Shown piece after piece: positions 7,762 through 17,893 of a stretch of DNA of 64,000 nt. Each line of letters starts with the position of its first letter. Positions within the stretch are counted from its first letter, which is position 1. The position numbers and the translations under genes were made by a program. The DNA is taken from contig NZ_KI912267.1 of NCBI RefSeq assembly GCF_000235425.2, positions 516,237 to 580,236 of the forward strand. The letters are read 5' to 3'. A model generated the notes under the pieces. That model made no database searches, was not told where the DNA came from, and saw nothing but the letters and a program-made list of their open reading frames with translations. The DNA comes from Pseudofrankia saprophytica. Its GTDB lineage: Bacteria > Actinomycetota > Actinomycetes > Frankiales > Frankiaceae.

Positions 7762-9765
7762 CTATCCCCGGGTAAGCGTGGCCAGGCCGGCGGAGGTGAC
7801 GACCGTGGGGTCGTAGTAATAGCCGAGCGTCCCGTCACCGTTCAGGGTGAGCCTGACTCGGAAGACGCCGATGCAGACCATGTTGTTCTGCGTCAGGATC
7901 TCCTGGACGTCCATCTGGGCCACGCCCGCCTCCCGCAGCACGAGGTCCGCGACACAGCCCTCGGACGACCGCGACGTGCCGACGGTCTGGCCGATGACAC
8001 CGCCCCGCAGGTCCAGCGTCACCTCGAAACGGATCGGGGGCAGGGTGAAGGTCGAACCGTCCGGCGCCACGCCGGACGTGTCCACGCCCTGGGTGACGGT
8101 GCCGTGCCAGCGGCCGAGCATGCCCACCGGCACGACGCCAGCGCCGTTGGCGCCGCCGGTTGCGGCAATGCCCCCGCTGCCACCGGTGCCGGCGGTCGCC
8201 GCGGCTCCCGTACCGGCCGCGGTGGCGCCGGCTGGGCCCGACGCCGCCGCGGACGTCACGCCGCCGGAGGGCGCCGTCCCGGCCCGCGTGGACGAGGGCG
8301 GCGAAGGGCCGGTTCCGCCACGCGCCGCCCCGATTCCCCAGGCGGCCAGCCCCAGAAGCAGGAGAACGGCGACCACCGCGGCCACGCCGGGCGGCACGGG
8401 CAGCGGCAACGGGCGGTGAAGGCCCGCACGGCCGCCGCCGCCGCCGTCTTCGCCAGGCCCACCGGCCGCCGGGTCCAGCTGGCCCAACGGCACTGGTGCG
8501 GCACTCGACGCCCCCGGCCGCCCCAACCGCGGAGGCGTCGTCGTCGGCGGCTCGGGTGCGGGCGGCTTGGATCCGGGCGGCTCGGGCGCCCGCCCGTGGG
8601 GAGACCGCTCTGCCAGCGGACCGTCGGGTAGCGGCGGCCGGTCGGGCGGCGACGCGTGGAGAACCGGTACGCCCGCCGGAGGGGAGATGGGTCCTGGTCC
8701 ATCGGGAGACGGCGGGAGCTGCGCCGCAGGCCTGGCGTCGTTGGTGAGGAGGCGCAGGGCGCGGGTAAGCAGGGCGGCGGCGCCGTCGGCGCGCAGCCGA
8801 GCCCCGGGGTCCTTGGTGAGCAGACCGGCGATCACCGGGGCGAGCGGGCCGACGTCGCGGGCCGGCTCCGGCTGGTGGTTCAGGACGGCGTGCAGCGAGG
8901 CGAGCAGGGAGTCCCGATGAAACGGGGCCAGGCCGTCCGCCGCGTAGAACAGGGTCGCGCCGAGGGCGAACAGGTCGGCGGTGAGCGTCGCCGGGCCGCC
9001 GCGCAGCCGCTCGGGCGCCATGTAGGCGGGCGTGCCGCTGGGCAGGCCGGCGCCGACGGGCTGGTGGGTCAGGGTCGGGTCTGCGGCCGAGGCCGCGATC
9101 CCGAAGTCGGTGAGCAGCACCCGGCCGTCGTGCGCGAGCAGGATGTTGGACGGTTTGACGTCGCGGTGGACCACGCCGAGCCGCTGCCCGGCGACGAGCG
9201 CGTCCAGCACGGCGAGCCCGATCCGCGCGACCTCGGCGAGGGGGCACGGCCCGTCCCGCGCGACCGCCTCCTGCAGCGAGCGGGCGGCGACGGCCTCCAT
9301 GACGATCCACGGCGCGCCGTCGTCGACGACGGCGTCGTGGACGGTGACCACGTGCGGGTTCGCCCGCAGCTGGGCGGCGCTGCGGGCCTCCTGCAACGCC
9401 TGCGCCACCCAGGTGGCGGTCGAGGCCACCCAGCCGTCCGCGCTCCCGCCGTCCGCGCCCTGCGCGCCGTTCCCGCCGGCGCCGTCGTGGGCGCCCCCGC
9501 CAGGCCCACCGGCGCCACCAGCCACGCCGGGGCCGGCGAACGCGAACGGCGGCCGGATCTCCTTGACCGCGACGTCCACATGCAGCAGCTCGTCACGCGC
9601 GAGCCACACGGCCCCCATCGCGCCGACGCCGATGAGATCCGCCAGCCGGTACCGCCCGGCGATCAGCCGCCCGATGGCCCCCGTCGGCCCGGCCGGCAGA
9701 GCGACCTCCGCCGGCCCGACGGGCTCGACAGGCTCGACGTGCCCGGCAGTGGCCTCGGTCCCCAT
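7762..9765 (-). CDS. Membrane Ser/Thr protein kinase (Hanks type)
   Basis: The 667-residue protein has a cytoplasmic kinase domain at about 38-340: glycine loop GVGAMGAVW (46-54), ATP lysine K68, catalytic loop HRDVKPSN (200-207), DFG at 220-222 and APE at 250-252. A Pro-rich linker follows, then one transmembrane helix at about 459-481 and an outer domain of about 180 residues that starts Ala/Gly/Thr-rich and ends in a compact part with cysteines. An unusual Gly-rich insert (about 78-112) separates the ATP lysine from the alpha-C helix. It resembles PknB-type signalling kinases; ligand and targets are unknown. It lies downstream of rbpA on the same strand. Confidence 0.93.
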   Translation of the reverse strand: MGTEATAGHVEPVEPVGPAEVALPAGPTGAIGRLIAGRYRLADLIGVGAMGAVWLARDELLHVDVAVKEIRPPFAFAGPGVAGGAGGPGGGAHDGAGGNGAQGADGGSADGWVASTATWVAQALQEARSAAQLRANPHVVTVHDAVVDDGAPWIVMEAVAARSLQEAVARDGPCPLAEVARIGLAVLDALVAGQRLGVVHRDVKPSNILLAHDGRVLLTDFGIAASAADPTLTHQPVGAGLPSGTPAYMAPERLRGGPATLTADLFALGATLFYAADGLAPFHRDSLLASLHAVLNHQPEPARDVGPLAPVIAGLLTKDPGARLRADGAAALLTRALRLLTNDARPAAQLPPSPDGPGPISPPAGVPVLHASPPDRPPLPDGPLAERSPHGRAPEPPGSKPPAPEPPTTTPPRLGRPGASSAAPVPLGQLDPAAGGPGEDGGGGGRAGLHRPLPLPVPPGVAAVVAVLLLLGLAAWGIGAARGGTGPSPPSSTRAGTAPSGGVTSAAASGPAGATAAGTGAAATAGTGGSGGIAATGGANGAGVVPVGMLGRWHGTVTQGVDTSGVAPDGSTFTLPPIRFEVTLDLRGGVIGQTVGTSRSSEGCVADLVLREAGVAQMDVQEILTQNNMVCIGVFRVRLTLNGDGTLGYYYDPTVVTSAGLATLTRG

Positions 9766-9921
9766 CCGCCCGCCGATCCGCTCGCACGCAACGCACGGGC
9801 CGTGGCCCAGGTTGAGCGAAGCGTAACGGGTCAGACTGGCCGGTTCCGGAACAACGCCAAATCCTGGCGTCGGCGGCGGCGGGTGCCCGGCGCCGGCGCC
9901 GGCGTCACTCCAGGGGAGCGG

Positions 9922-10266
9922 TCAGGACGAGGTGGGGGACCCCCGAAGCTTGGCGAGGGCCTCCGCGAGGATCGCCTCCCCGTCCTTCTCGTTACGCCGT
10001 TCCCGGACGTAGGCGAGATGGGTCTTGTACGGCTCGATCTTGGGCGGCGCGGGGGTGTTGTCCCGGTCACGACCCGCCGGGTAGCCGCAGCTCGGGCAGT
10101 CCCACTGGTCTGGGATCGCGGCTTCCGCGGCGAACGACGGCCGCGTCTCGTGCTGGTTCGCGCACCAGAAGGACACCCGCTGCCGAGCGGCCGTCTCTCC
10201 CCGCTCGGCCTCTCCCATCGGTCCCGCCCCGACCCGGCTCCCCCGGATGGCGTTGCCACCTGCCAC
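9922..10266 (-). CDS. rbpA: RNA polymerase-binding protein RbpA
   Basis: A 114-residue actinobacterial transcription factor that binds the principal sigma factor and stabilises the open complex. Visible: N-terminal AIRGSRVG, a core with CANQH and CPSCG cysteines that can form the zinc-binding RbpA core domain, and the C-terminal sigma-interaction helix region THLAYVRERRNEKDGEAIL. The GTG at 10266 is chosen because GAGGAGAAGGAG lies just upstream; the frame runs 16 codons further but that part is repeat-derived. In streptomycetes rbpA follows secG; here a lipoprotein gene lies between them. Confidence 0.93.
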   Translation of the reverse strand: MAGGNAIRGSRVGAGPMGEAERGETAARQRVSFWCANQHETRPSFAAEAAIPDQWDCPSCGYPAGRDRDNTPAPPKIEPYKTHLAYVRERRNEKDGEAILAEALAKLRGSPTSS

Positions 10267-10290
10267 GGCCCGCGTACTCCTTCTCCTCAG

Positions 10291-10376
10291 TTCCAGCCAG
10301 GTCAGCGCCGGCAAGGTCAGCCAGCGCCAGCCAGGCCGCTTTCGGCGCCAGCCAACGAGCCGGCGCCAGCCACATC
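10291..10376. repeat. Imperfect short repeats upstream of rbpA
   Basis: The motif GCGCCAGCCA or CCAGCCAGG recurs at irregular 16-22 bp spacing across this stretch, for example ggcgccagccaacgagcc followed by ggcgccagccac. It lies between the rbpA ribosome binding site and its probable promoter, so it would be transcribed as the rbpA leader. Confidence 0.5.
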
Positions 10377-10496
10377 AGACCTCGGACCAGGTATAACCCG
10401 GTTCGCTCTGGGGCGAGTGTAGGACGCGGGTGCCACCACGTGACGCACCGGGGGATTCCAGACCCCATGGGCCGTCCGCGGACGCCCGGGAAGCCG

Positions 10497-12296
10497 CTAT
10501 GCCGGCCCCAGGGAGACGCCGGCCGGGTCGCCGGTGCCGAGCGACGGGACCGGGGTGAACGCCAGCACCGAGGAGCTGTGGAACCGCGGCTCGGCGACCA
10601 CGGCGAGCGGGATGACGGCGACGTCGCGCAGCACCGTCGCCTCCAGGTCCGCCCACGCCCCGGCGCGCAGCGTCTCGGTCGTGGCGCGCAGGGCCACACC
10701 CATCGTCGCGACGACGTCCCTGGTGTCGTAGCCGCCGTCCACGGCTCGCTGGCCGACCCAGTTCGGGTCGAGCAACGGCTGGAACACGGTTCGCCCCGCG
10801 TCCCCGAACCACAGCGGGGTGATGGTCGTCAGTGCCAGGTCCCAGCTCTGCGCCAGCGGGCTGACCGCCGCCGTCGCGAAGTCCGCCGCCGAGCGCGCCT
10901 GGACGTCCAGCTTCACGCCCACCTTCGCGAACGTCTCGACCAGGGCCGAGGCGACGACCGCGTCGGGCCGGCTGTCGGAGGTGAGCAACGTCAGCGTGCT
11001 CACCGGCCCGCCCGGAGCGTTCGCGAGCCCCTGCCCGCACCGGGTGGCGTCGCCGGCGCCGGACGGGGTCGGGAACGGGTCCAGCGGGCTGTAGCCGGTC
11101 ATCGTCGACTGCAGCAGCTGCGTCGCGGCCGTGGCGAACGGCGGACCGCCGAGCGCCTTGACGACCGCGATCCGGTCGATGCACGTCGCGAGCGTCTCCC
11201 GGACGGCCAGGTCGTCGAGGGCCGCGGCCGCGGGCCCGTGCTGGGCGACTGCGAGCAACATGGTCGATCCGGTGGTCGGTACCGACAGCCGCGGGTCACC
11301 CGCCGCCAGCAGGGCCGCGGCGCGGTCCAGCGGGACGGCGGCGTCCAGGGCCATGTCCGCCTTGCCCGCCTCGATCTCCGCCTGCGCGGTCGCCGCGTCC
11401 ACCCCGGTGCGGATCTCGATGTGGTCCGGCAGGGCTCGGCGGACGAAGTCGATCGAGGCGTTCCACTCCGGGTTGCGGGACAGCAGGTACGTGCCGCTGG
11501 TCCTGGAGGTGATCCGGTACGGCCCGTCGGAGACCAGGTTCGCCAGGTAGTCGGGCGAGTTCGGCAGGTAGTCCAGCGCCTCGTAGGGCACCGGTGCCGA
11601 CGCCGGCAGCGCGAGCACGTCGACGAAGTCGTTGACGGGCTCCGTCAGGTGGAACGCGATGTCGGTGTCGTTGATCACCTGGATGCCGGCGGGTGACTGG
11701 GTCTCGATGAAGTCCCTGACCTGGTCGATCGGCTTCGTGAACAGCGCGGTGCAGTAGTCGTTGAACCCGACGACGGTCGCCGAGAAGTAGCCGCGCAGCG
11801 GCGACGGGGTCGGCGGCGCGCACAGCCGCTTGATCCCACGGGCGACGTCGGACGCGGTGATCCGGCGCGGAACCGGGGTGTCCCAGCGGGCCGACGAACG
11901 CAGCCGCACCCGGATCACCTGGCGGTTGTCGCTGACCTGCGGCGCACCGGCGGCGAGGTCCGGGCGTGGGACGACGGAGTTGTCGACGTCCGAGTCGGCG
12001 GGGTAGGCGTACAGCGTGCGGCTCACCAGCCGGGTGAAAACCCGGTCGGCGGTCGTGGCGGCCCAGCCGGGGTCGCCGGTGGGCATGGCGGACGTCACCA
12101 GGCGCAGGGTGCCGCCTGGTTTGTCGGTCGGCTGGGCGGCGGTGGACGGGCTCACCGAGGCCGTCGGAACGGGGCCGTTCGACGAGCCGCCGCAGCCCGC
12201 GAGCACGGCGGCGACGGCGAGTAACGCCGCAAGCACGGGGACAGGGTGAAGGGCCGACCGGCGCCTCGCGCGGCCGGCGGCGCGGCGCGGGCTCAA
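10497..12296 (-). CDS. ABC transporter substrate-binding lipoprotein (family 5), second copy
   Basis: A 599-residue SBP_bac_5-type peptide-binding protein. With the TTG at 12296 as start the N-terminus is an Arg-rich n-region, a hydrophobic stretch and the lipobox LAGC with Cys35, a proper lipoprotein signal. The mature part shows family landmarks: DKPGGTLRLV near the N-terminus and SDGPYRITSRTSGTYLLSRNPEW in the middle. The TTG overlaps the secG stop (TTGA), implying translational coupling. It closes an importer locus that already encodes one binding protein, so it may widen the substrate range. Substrate unknown. Confidence 0.85.
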   Translation of the reverse strand: MSPRRAAGRARRRSALHPVPVLAALLAVAAVLAGCGGSSNGPVPTASVSPSTAAQPTDKPGGTLRLVTSAMPTGDPGWAATTADRVFTRLVSRTLYAYPADSDVDNSVVPRPDLAAGAPQVSDNRQVIRVRLRSSARWDTPVPRRITASDVARGIKRLCAPPTPSPLRGYFSATVVGFNDYCTALFTKPIDQVRDFIETQSPAGIQVINDTDIAFHLTEPVNDFVDVLALPASAPVPYEALDYLPNSPDYLANLVSDGPYRITSRTSGTYLLSRNPEWNASIDFVRRALPDHIEIRTGVDAATAQAEIEAGKADMALDAAVPLDRAAALLAAGDPRLSVPTTGSTMLLAVAQHGPAAAALDDLAVRETLATCIDRIAVVKALGGPPFATAATQLLQSTMTGYSPLDPFPTPSGAGDATRCGQGLANAPGGPVSTLTLLTSDSRPDAVVASALVETFAKVGVKLDVQARSAADFATAAVSPLAQSWDLALTTITPLWFGDAGRTVFQPLLDPNWVGQRAVDGGYDTRDVVATMGVALRATTETLRAGAWADLEATVLRDVAVIPLAVVAEPRFHSSSVLAFTPVPSLGTGDPAGVSLGPA

Positions 12297-12523
12297 CTCT
12301 TCAGCAGCAGGCCGAGCCCGATGATCGCGATGATCCATATCGTCCCGACGGCGATCGTCAGCCGGTCGAGGTTCTTCTCGACCACCGACGAGCCGCCGAG
12401 CGACGACGAGACACCACCGCCGAACAGCGTCGACAGGCCGCCGCCCTTCGCCCGGTGCAGCAGCACCAGCATCACGAGGATGACACTCGTGATGATCACG
12501 ACGATGGACAGCCCGATTGCCAT
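12293..12523 (-). CDS. secG: Preprotein translocase subunit SecG
   Basis: A 76-residue two-helix membrane protein: helix 1 IGLSIVVIITSVILVMLVLLH, the conserved loop HRAKGGGLSTLFGG, and helix 2 IAVGTIWIIAIIGLGLLL. SecG assists SecYE in protein export. Its ATG follows the stop of the upstream ATPase gene with no gap at all (TAG then ATG), and its own stop overlaps the TTG of the lipoprotein gene. SecG is normally found right after tpiA in actinobacteria; here seven kilobases of transporter genes lie between. Confidence 0.95.
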   Translation of the reverse strand: MAIGLSIVVIITSVILVMLVLLHRAKGGGLSTLFGGGVSSSLGGSSVVEKNLDRLTIAVGTIWIIAIIGLGLLLKS

Positions 12524-13647
12524 CTAGACCAGCTCCCGCTCCTCGGGGAAGTGGCAGGCGACCTGGTGGCCCGGCTGGATCTCCACCAGAGGTGGCTCCA
12601 CGGTCCTGCACACCTCCTCGGCCTTCCAGCAACGTGGGTTGAACCGGCACGCGGCGGGCGGGTTGAGCGGGGTTGGTGGGTCGCCCCGCAGCAGGATCCG
12701 CTCCCGCCGGTGTTGCTTCGCCGGGTCCGGCACCGGGACGGCCGACAGGAGGGCGTGGGTGTACGGGTGCAACGGATGCTCGTACATACCGACCCGATCG
12801 GCCATCTCGACGATCGTGCCAAGGTACATCACGGCGACCCGGTCACTGATGTGGCGCACCACCGAGAGGTCGTGGGCGATGAACATGTACGTCAGCCCGA
12901 GCTCGGACTGCAGGTCACCGAGCAGGTTGACGACCTGGGCGCGCACCGAGACGTCGAGCGCGGAGACCGGCTCGTCGGCGATCACGAGCTTGGGATTGGT
13001 CGCGAGCGCCCTGGCGATGCCGATGCGCTGGCGTTGGCCACCGGAGAACTCGTGCGGGTAGCGGTTGAGGTGCTCGGGAGAAAGGCCGACGAGCTCGAGC
13101 AGTTCCCGGACGCGAGCCCTGAGGGCATCCCCCGACAGGTCACCGATGATCTTCAGCGGCGCGGCGACGATCGACCCGACGGTGTGCCGCGGGTTCAGCG
13201 ACGTGTACGGGTCCTGGAAGATCATCTGAATGTCCCGCCGCAGCGGCCGCATCGCGCGGGCGGACAGGTGGGTGATGTCCCGCCCGTCGAACTCGACCGT
13301 GCCGCCGGTCGGCTCCAGCAGCCGGGCGATCGCCCGGCCGGTGGTGCTCTTGCCGCTGCCGCTCTCTCCCACCAGCCCCAGCGTCTCGCCGCGGTGGATC
13401 GCGAAGTTCAGCCCGTCGACGGCGCGCACCGCGCCGATCTTGCGCGCGATCAGCGCGCCCTGGGTGACCGGGAAGTGCACCTGCAGGTCGGTGACCCGCA
13501 GCAGTGCTTCCGCCTCGGGCGTCTCGGCCGGCCGGCCGGGCTTGGTCAGCACGGCCGGCTGGCCGGGCTCCGGCTTCGACGTGGACGGAGCGTCCGCCCC
13601 GGTCTCAGCCGCTCCCGCGGCGCCGGGCTTCGTCACCTCGTGGCTGT

Positions 13648-13651
<4 letters not shown>
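12524..13651 (-). CDS. Oligopeptide/dipeptide ABC transporter ATPase (OppF/DppF type)
   Basis: A 375-residue ATPase with Walker [10 protein letters not shown] (95-103), signature FSGGQRQ (202-208), Walker B LVIADEP (222-228) and the C-terminal oligopeptide-transporter extension. The extension carries four cysteines with spacing C-x5-C-x6-C...C, the pattern of the iron-sulfur site known in some DppD/DppF proteins. The first 48 residues are a low-complexity lead. The GTG start overlaps the stop of the preceding ATPase gene by 4 nt (GTGA). It powers import with its partner ATPase and the two permeases. Confidence 0.92.
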
Positions 13652-14730
<1,079 letters not shown>

Positions 14731-14788
14731 CGCTGCCTCCTCGTCCTGTCGTGGCTTGCTCGCGCGGTCTCTGGCACCTGGGAAGCGG

Positions 14789-15790
14789 TCATGTCGGGCG
14801 CACCCGGGGGTCGACTACGGCGTAGAACACGTCGACGAGGATGTTGGCCAGGACCACGAAGCCCGCCGCGAAGATCGTGACCCCGAGAATGGTCGGCAGG
14901 TCCCCGGTCGAGATGGCCTCGATGGACGTCTTTCCGAGCCCACGGAAGCCGAATGTGCTCTCCGTCAGCACCGCGCCGCCGAGCAGCGAGCCCAGGTCGA
15001 GGCCGAAGATGGTGACGACAGGGGTCAGCGCGGCCCGCAGCGCGTGCTTGCCGACGACCGTGCGCTCCGGAAGGCCCTTGGCCCGGGCGGTGCGGATGTA
15101 GTCCTCACCGAGCACGTCGAGCATGCTCGCCCGGGTCAGCCGGGCGTACATCGCGGAGTACAGGAAGGCGAGCACGATCCAGGCGGGCAGCAGGTTGCGC
15201 GCCCAGAGCAGGGGGTTGTCCAGGAACGCCACATAGTGGATGTTCGGGAAGATCCGCCACTGGTAGCTGACCAGCAGCAGCAGGACGAGACCGGTGAAGT
15301 AGACCGGGAGCGAGACGGCGCCGAGCGCGACGGTCATCGCCGCCCGGTCGAGGACCGAGCCGCGGCGCAGCGCCGACAGGATGCCGATCCCGACGCCGAA
15401 GAGCAGGAACAGCACCGCGGCGCCGAACGCCAGCGAGACGGTGATCGGCAGCGCCCGGGTGATCTCGGTCCAGACCGGTTCGCTGTTCTTGAACGAGTAC
15501 CCGAAGCAGGGCGGCGGGCACCAGGTCTTGTCCGGCCCGGCGTCGAAGTGCCGGCCGATGAAGATTCCCTTGAGGAAGTGCCAGTACTGGACCACCAGCG
15601 GCTGGTCCAGGCCCAGCTTCTTCGTGACGCCGGCGATGGCCGCCTCGCTCGGCGAACGGCCGGCGAAAAGGACCGCGGGGTTCGAGCCCAGGGTCCTCGG
15701 TACCAGGAAGAACAGCAGGAACGTGATGACGCTGATGAGCCAAAGGATCACGATCCCGCCAAGCACCCGGCGGATCACGAATCCAGCCAT
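14789..15790 (-). CDS. ABC transporter permease (OppB/DppB type)
   Basis: A 333-residue permease starting FVIRRVLGGIVILWLISVITFLLF, the usual first helix of DppB proteins, with a long outer loop containing PDKTWCPPPCFGYSF and the EAA-like coupling loop around YIRTARAKGLPERTVVGKHA. About six membrane helices. It lies 162 nt after the binding-protein gene with a large hairpin between them, and 58 nt before the ATPase genes. Confidence 0.92.
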   Translation of the reverse strand: MAGFVIRRVLGGIVILWLISVITFLLFFLVPRTLGSNPAVLFAGRSPSEAAIAGVTKKLGLDQPLVVQYWHFLKGIFIGRHFDAGPDKTWCPPPCFGYSFKNSEPVWTEITRALPITVSLAFGAAVLFLLFGVGIGILSALRRGSVLDRAAMTVALGAVSLPVYFTGLVLLLLVSYQWRIFPNIHYVAFLDNPLLWARNLLPAWIVLAFLYSAMYARLTRASMLDVLGEDYIRTARAKGLPERTVVGKHALRAALTPVVTIFGLDLGSLLGGAVLTESTFGFRGLGKTSIEAISTGDLPTILGVTIFAAGFVVLANILVDVFYAVVDPRVRPT

Positions 15791-15809
15791 CTCTGGTGGC
15801 CTCCGCTTC

Positions 15810-15845
15810 TGTCAGCGTCTCGGTGGGTCTTGGTTCGGTGGGTCT
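15810..15845. repeat. Short direct repeat
   Basis: The sequence cggtgggtcttgg occurs twice about 16 bp apart within 15815-15850. It lies between the dppB-like start and the large hairpin at 15873. It may be a remnant of the same class of short tandem repeats seen elsewhere in the window. Confidence 0.4.
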
Positions 15846-15872
15846 TGGGTTGCCAGCTCCTGGGTTGCCGCG

Positions 15873-15922
15873 CGGATCCGGCCGCCGGATGGGCGGGAGC
15901 GCCCACCCGGCGGCCGGATCCG
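15873..15922 (-). terminator. Very stable hairpin after binding-protein gene
   Basis: Outer arms cggatccggccgccgg (15873-15888) and its exact complement (15907-15922) pair over 16 bp. After one mismatch, inner arms tgggcg/cgccca pair around the tetraloop ggag, giving 22 paired bases. It lies 30 nt downstream of the binding-protein stop and upstream of the permease. There is no T-tract, so I favour a 3' mRNA stabiliser or partial terminator that lets the binding protein be made in excess. Confidence 0.7.
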
Positions 15923-15952
15923 TGGCTCAGGCCGGCGGCTGCCGGCCTTCGG

Positions 15953-17722
15953 TCACCGCACCACACCCATCGCGGCGAAGTTGGCCATGTTGTAGCCGGG
16001 CGAGAACTGGATGTTCGTGACCCGGTCGCTGTACAGGTTCATCGCCTTGTCGTAGATCAGCGGGACATACGCGCCGGACTGGACGACGCCCTTGTCGACC
16101 TTGGTCCAGGCGGCCTGCGCCGCGCCGTCGTCGCTGGCGGCGAGACCCTCGTCGATGCCCGAGTTCACGGTCGGGTCGTTGAGCTCGGCGTAGTTGCTGT
16201 TGCCCTGGGGCAGGATCTTCCGGCCGTCGACGATGGAGCTGAAGAAGCCGTAGGCCGAGGGCCAGTCCGGGCCCCAGCCGGTGATGTGCAGGCCGTAGCC
16301 CTTCTCCTGCACGTTCTTCGGGATGCCGATCACGGCCGAGAAGTACTGCGAGGAGTCGAACTTCTCGACAGAGGCGGTGATACCGATCTTCTTCAGGTCC
16401 GCCTGGAGCGCGGTCGCCTGGTTGACCTCGAGCGGCCGGTTGCTACGGGCGGTGATCTTGGTGGTGAACCCGTTCGGCTGGCCGCAGGCCTTCAGCTCGT
16501 CCTTGGCCTTGGCGAGGTCGCCGGCGTCGTTCGGCGTCGGGAAGAGGTTGAACTTCTGGTAGTAGGCAACGGTCGGCGGGAGCATCGTCGTCGCGGGCTC
16601 GCCGGCCGTGGGACCGCCGCGCGCCGCCACCTGGCCCTGCTTGTTGACCGCGTAGGCGACCGCGAGCCGGCAGTGGACGTTGTCGAACGGCTTCACCGTG
16701 GTGGCCACGCTCAGGTAGCGCAGGAAGCCGGTCAGGTCGACCGTGGTGCGGGCCTTGCGCAGCGTGGGGTCGGCGAGGAGCTGGTTGCGCGCCGCGATGT
16801 CCACGCCGGTCTGGTCGAGGAAGACATCGGCGTCACCGGACATCAGCCGGTTGTCGATCTCGGCCGACTCGAGACCCATGGTGATCTCGATCTTGTCCGG
16901 CAGCGCCTTGTTGATCTCGTCGGTCGACTGGTCCCACTGGTCGTTGCGGACCAGGGTGAGCGACTGGTTCGGCACGTACTTGTCGAACTTGTACGGGCCG
17001 GACGCCACCGGGTGCGACGTGTACTTGTCGCCGGTGTCCTTCGCCTGCGGCACGGGCGACGCGCCCGGCTGGGCCATGATGTAGTTCCAGTCCGGGAACG
17101 ACTTGTTCAGGTGGAAGATAAGGGTCGTGTCATCCGGCGTCTCAACGGACGAAAGGCCCAGCTTGTCCGGGCTGGTGTCCTTGTACGGGCCCGGGTACTC
17201 GGGGTCGGTCTGAAGAGAGTCGATGACGAACGTCGGACCACCGTTGATGATGTCCTGGGCGAAGAACCGCTCGATGCCGTACTTGATGTCCTTGGACGTG
17301 ATCGCGGACCCGTCCTCGAACTTGATGCCGGCCTTGAGCTTGTAGGTCCAGGTCTTCCCGCCGTCGGGCGACGTCGGGACCTCGGTCGCCAGGTCCGGCA
17401 CGAGCTTGGCCGAGTTCGGCTTGGTCTCGTAGGTCAGCAGCGAGCGGGTGATCCAGCGCAGCTGGTCCCAGCAGGTCGCGTAGTAGGTTCGCGCCGGGTC
17501 CCACGAGTCGCAGTCGCCGCTGGACAGCGCCTTGAGGGTGCCGCCCTTCTTGTCCGACGCGTACAACAGCTGGTCCGTCGTCGTCGGCAGGCCGGAGGCG
17601 GCCGGGCCGCTGCTGCCCCCAGCGGTGGTGCCGTCGTCGTCGCTGCTGCCGCAGGCGGCGAGGGCCAAGCCCACAGCCGCGACGAACACGCCGGTCCTGA
17701 TCCAGACCGAGTGTTTCCTCAT
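15953..17722 (-). CDS. ABC transporter substrate-binding lipoprotein (family 5)
   Basis: A 589-residue peptide-binding type lipoprotein. The signal MRKHSVWIRTGVFVAAVG leads to LAAC with Cys24 as lipid anchor. Family landmarks include the region DSWDPARTYYATCWDQLRW and KYGIERFFAQD in the first lobe and KFDKYVPNQSLTLVRNDQWD in the middle. ATG at 17722 follows AGAGGGGAA. It captures the substrate outside the membrane for the two permeases encoded on both sides. The substrate cannot be told from sequence; peptides are typical but some members bind nickel or sugars. Confidence 0.92.
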   Translation of the reverse strand: MRKHSVWIRTGVFVAAVGLALAACGSSDDDGTTAGGSSGPAASGLPTTTDQLLYASDKKGGTLKALSSGDCDSWDPARTYYATCWDQLRWITRSLLTYETKPNSAKLVPDLATEVPTSPDGGKTWTYKLKAGIKFEDGSAITSKDIKYGIERFFAQDIINGGPTFVIDSLQTDPEYPGPYKDTSPDKLGLSSVETPDDTTLIFHLNKSFPDWNYIMAQPGASPVPQAKDTGDKYTSHPVASGPYKFDKYVPNQSLTLVRNDQWDQSTDEINKALPDKIEITMGLESAEIDNRLMSGDADVFLDQTGVDIAARNQLLADPTLRKARTTVDLTGFLRYLSVATTVKPFDNVHCRLAVAYAVNKQGQVAARGGPTAGEPATTMLPPTVAYYQKFNLFPTPNDAGDLAKAKDELKACGQPNGFTTKITARSNRPLEVNQATALQADLKKIGITASVEKFDSSQYFSAVIGIPKNVQEKGYGLHITGWGPDWPSAYGFFSSIVDGRKILPQGNSNYAELNDPTVNSGIDEGLAASDDGAAQAAWTKVDKGVVQSGAYVPLIYDKAMNLYSDRVTNIQFSPGYNMANFAAMGVVR

Positions 17723-17893
17723 CCGGTTCCCCTCTTCTTGTGCGGTGCTGCCCCGGGATGGGCCGAGGATTGTCCGTGCGTGCGGACCCCGACCCGCGCC
17801 GTTGCGGGAGGGATCCGGCTGACCGGCGCGGTACGGCGGGTCTCGCCGCCGCGCCAGGGTGTTGGCCCCGAGATGGTGGCCGCGTGCCGGCTG

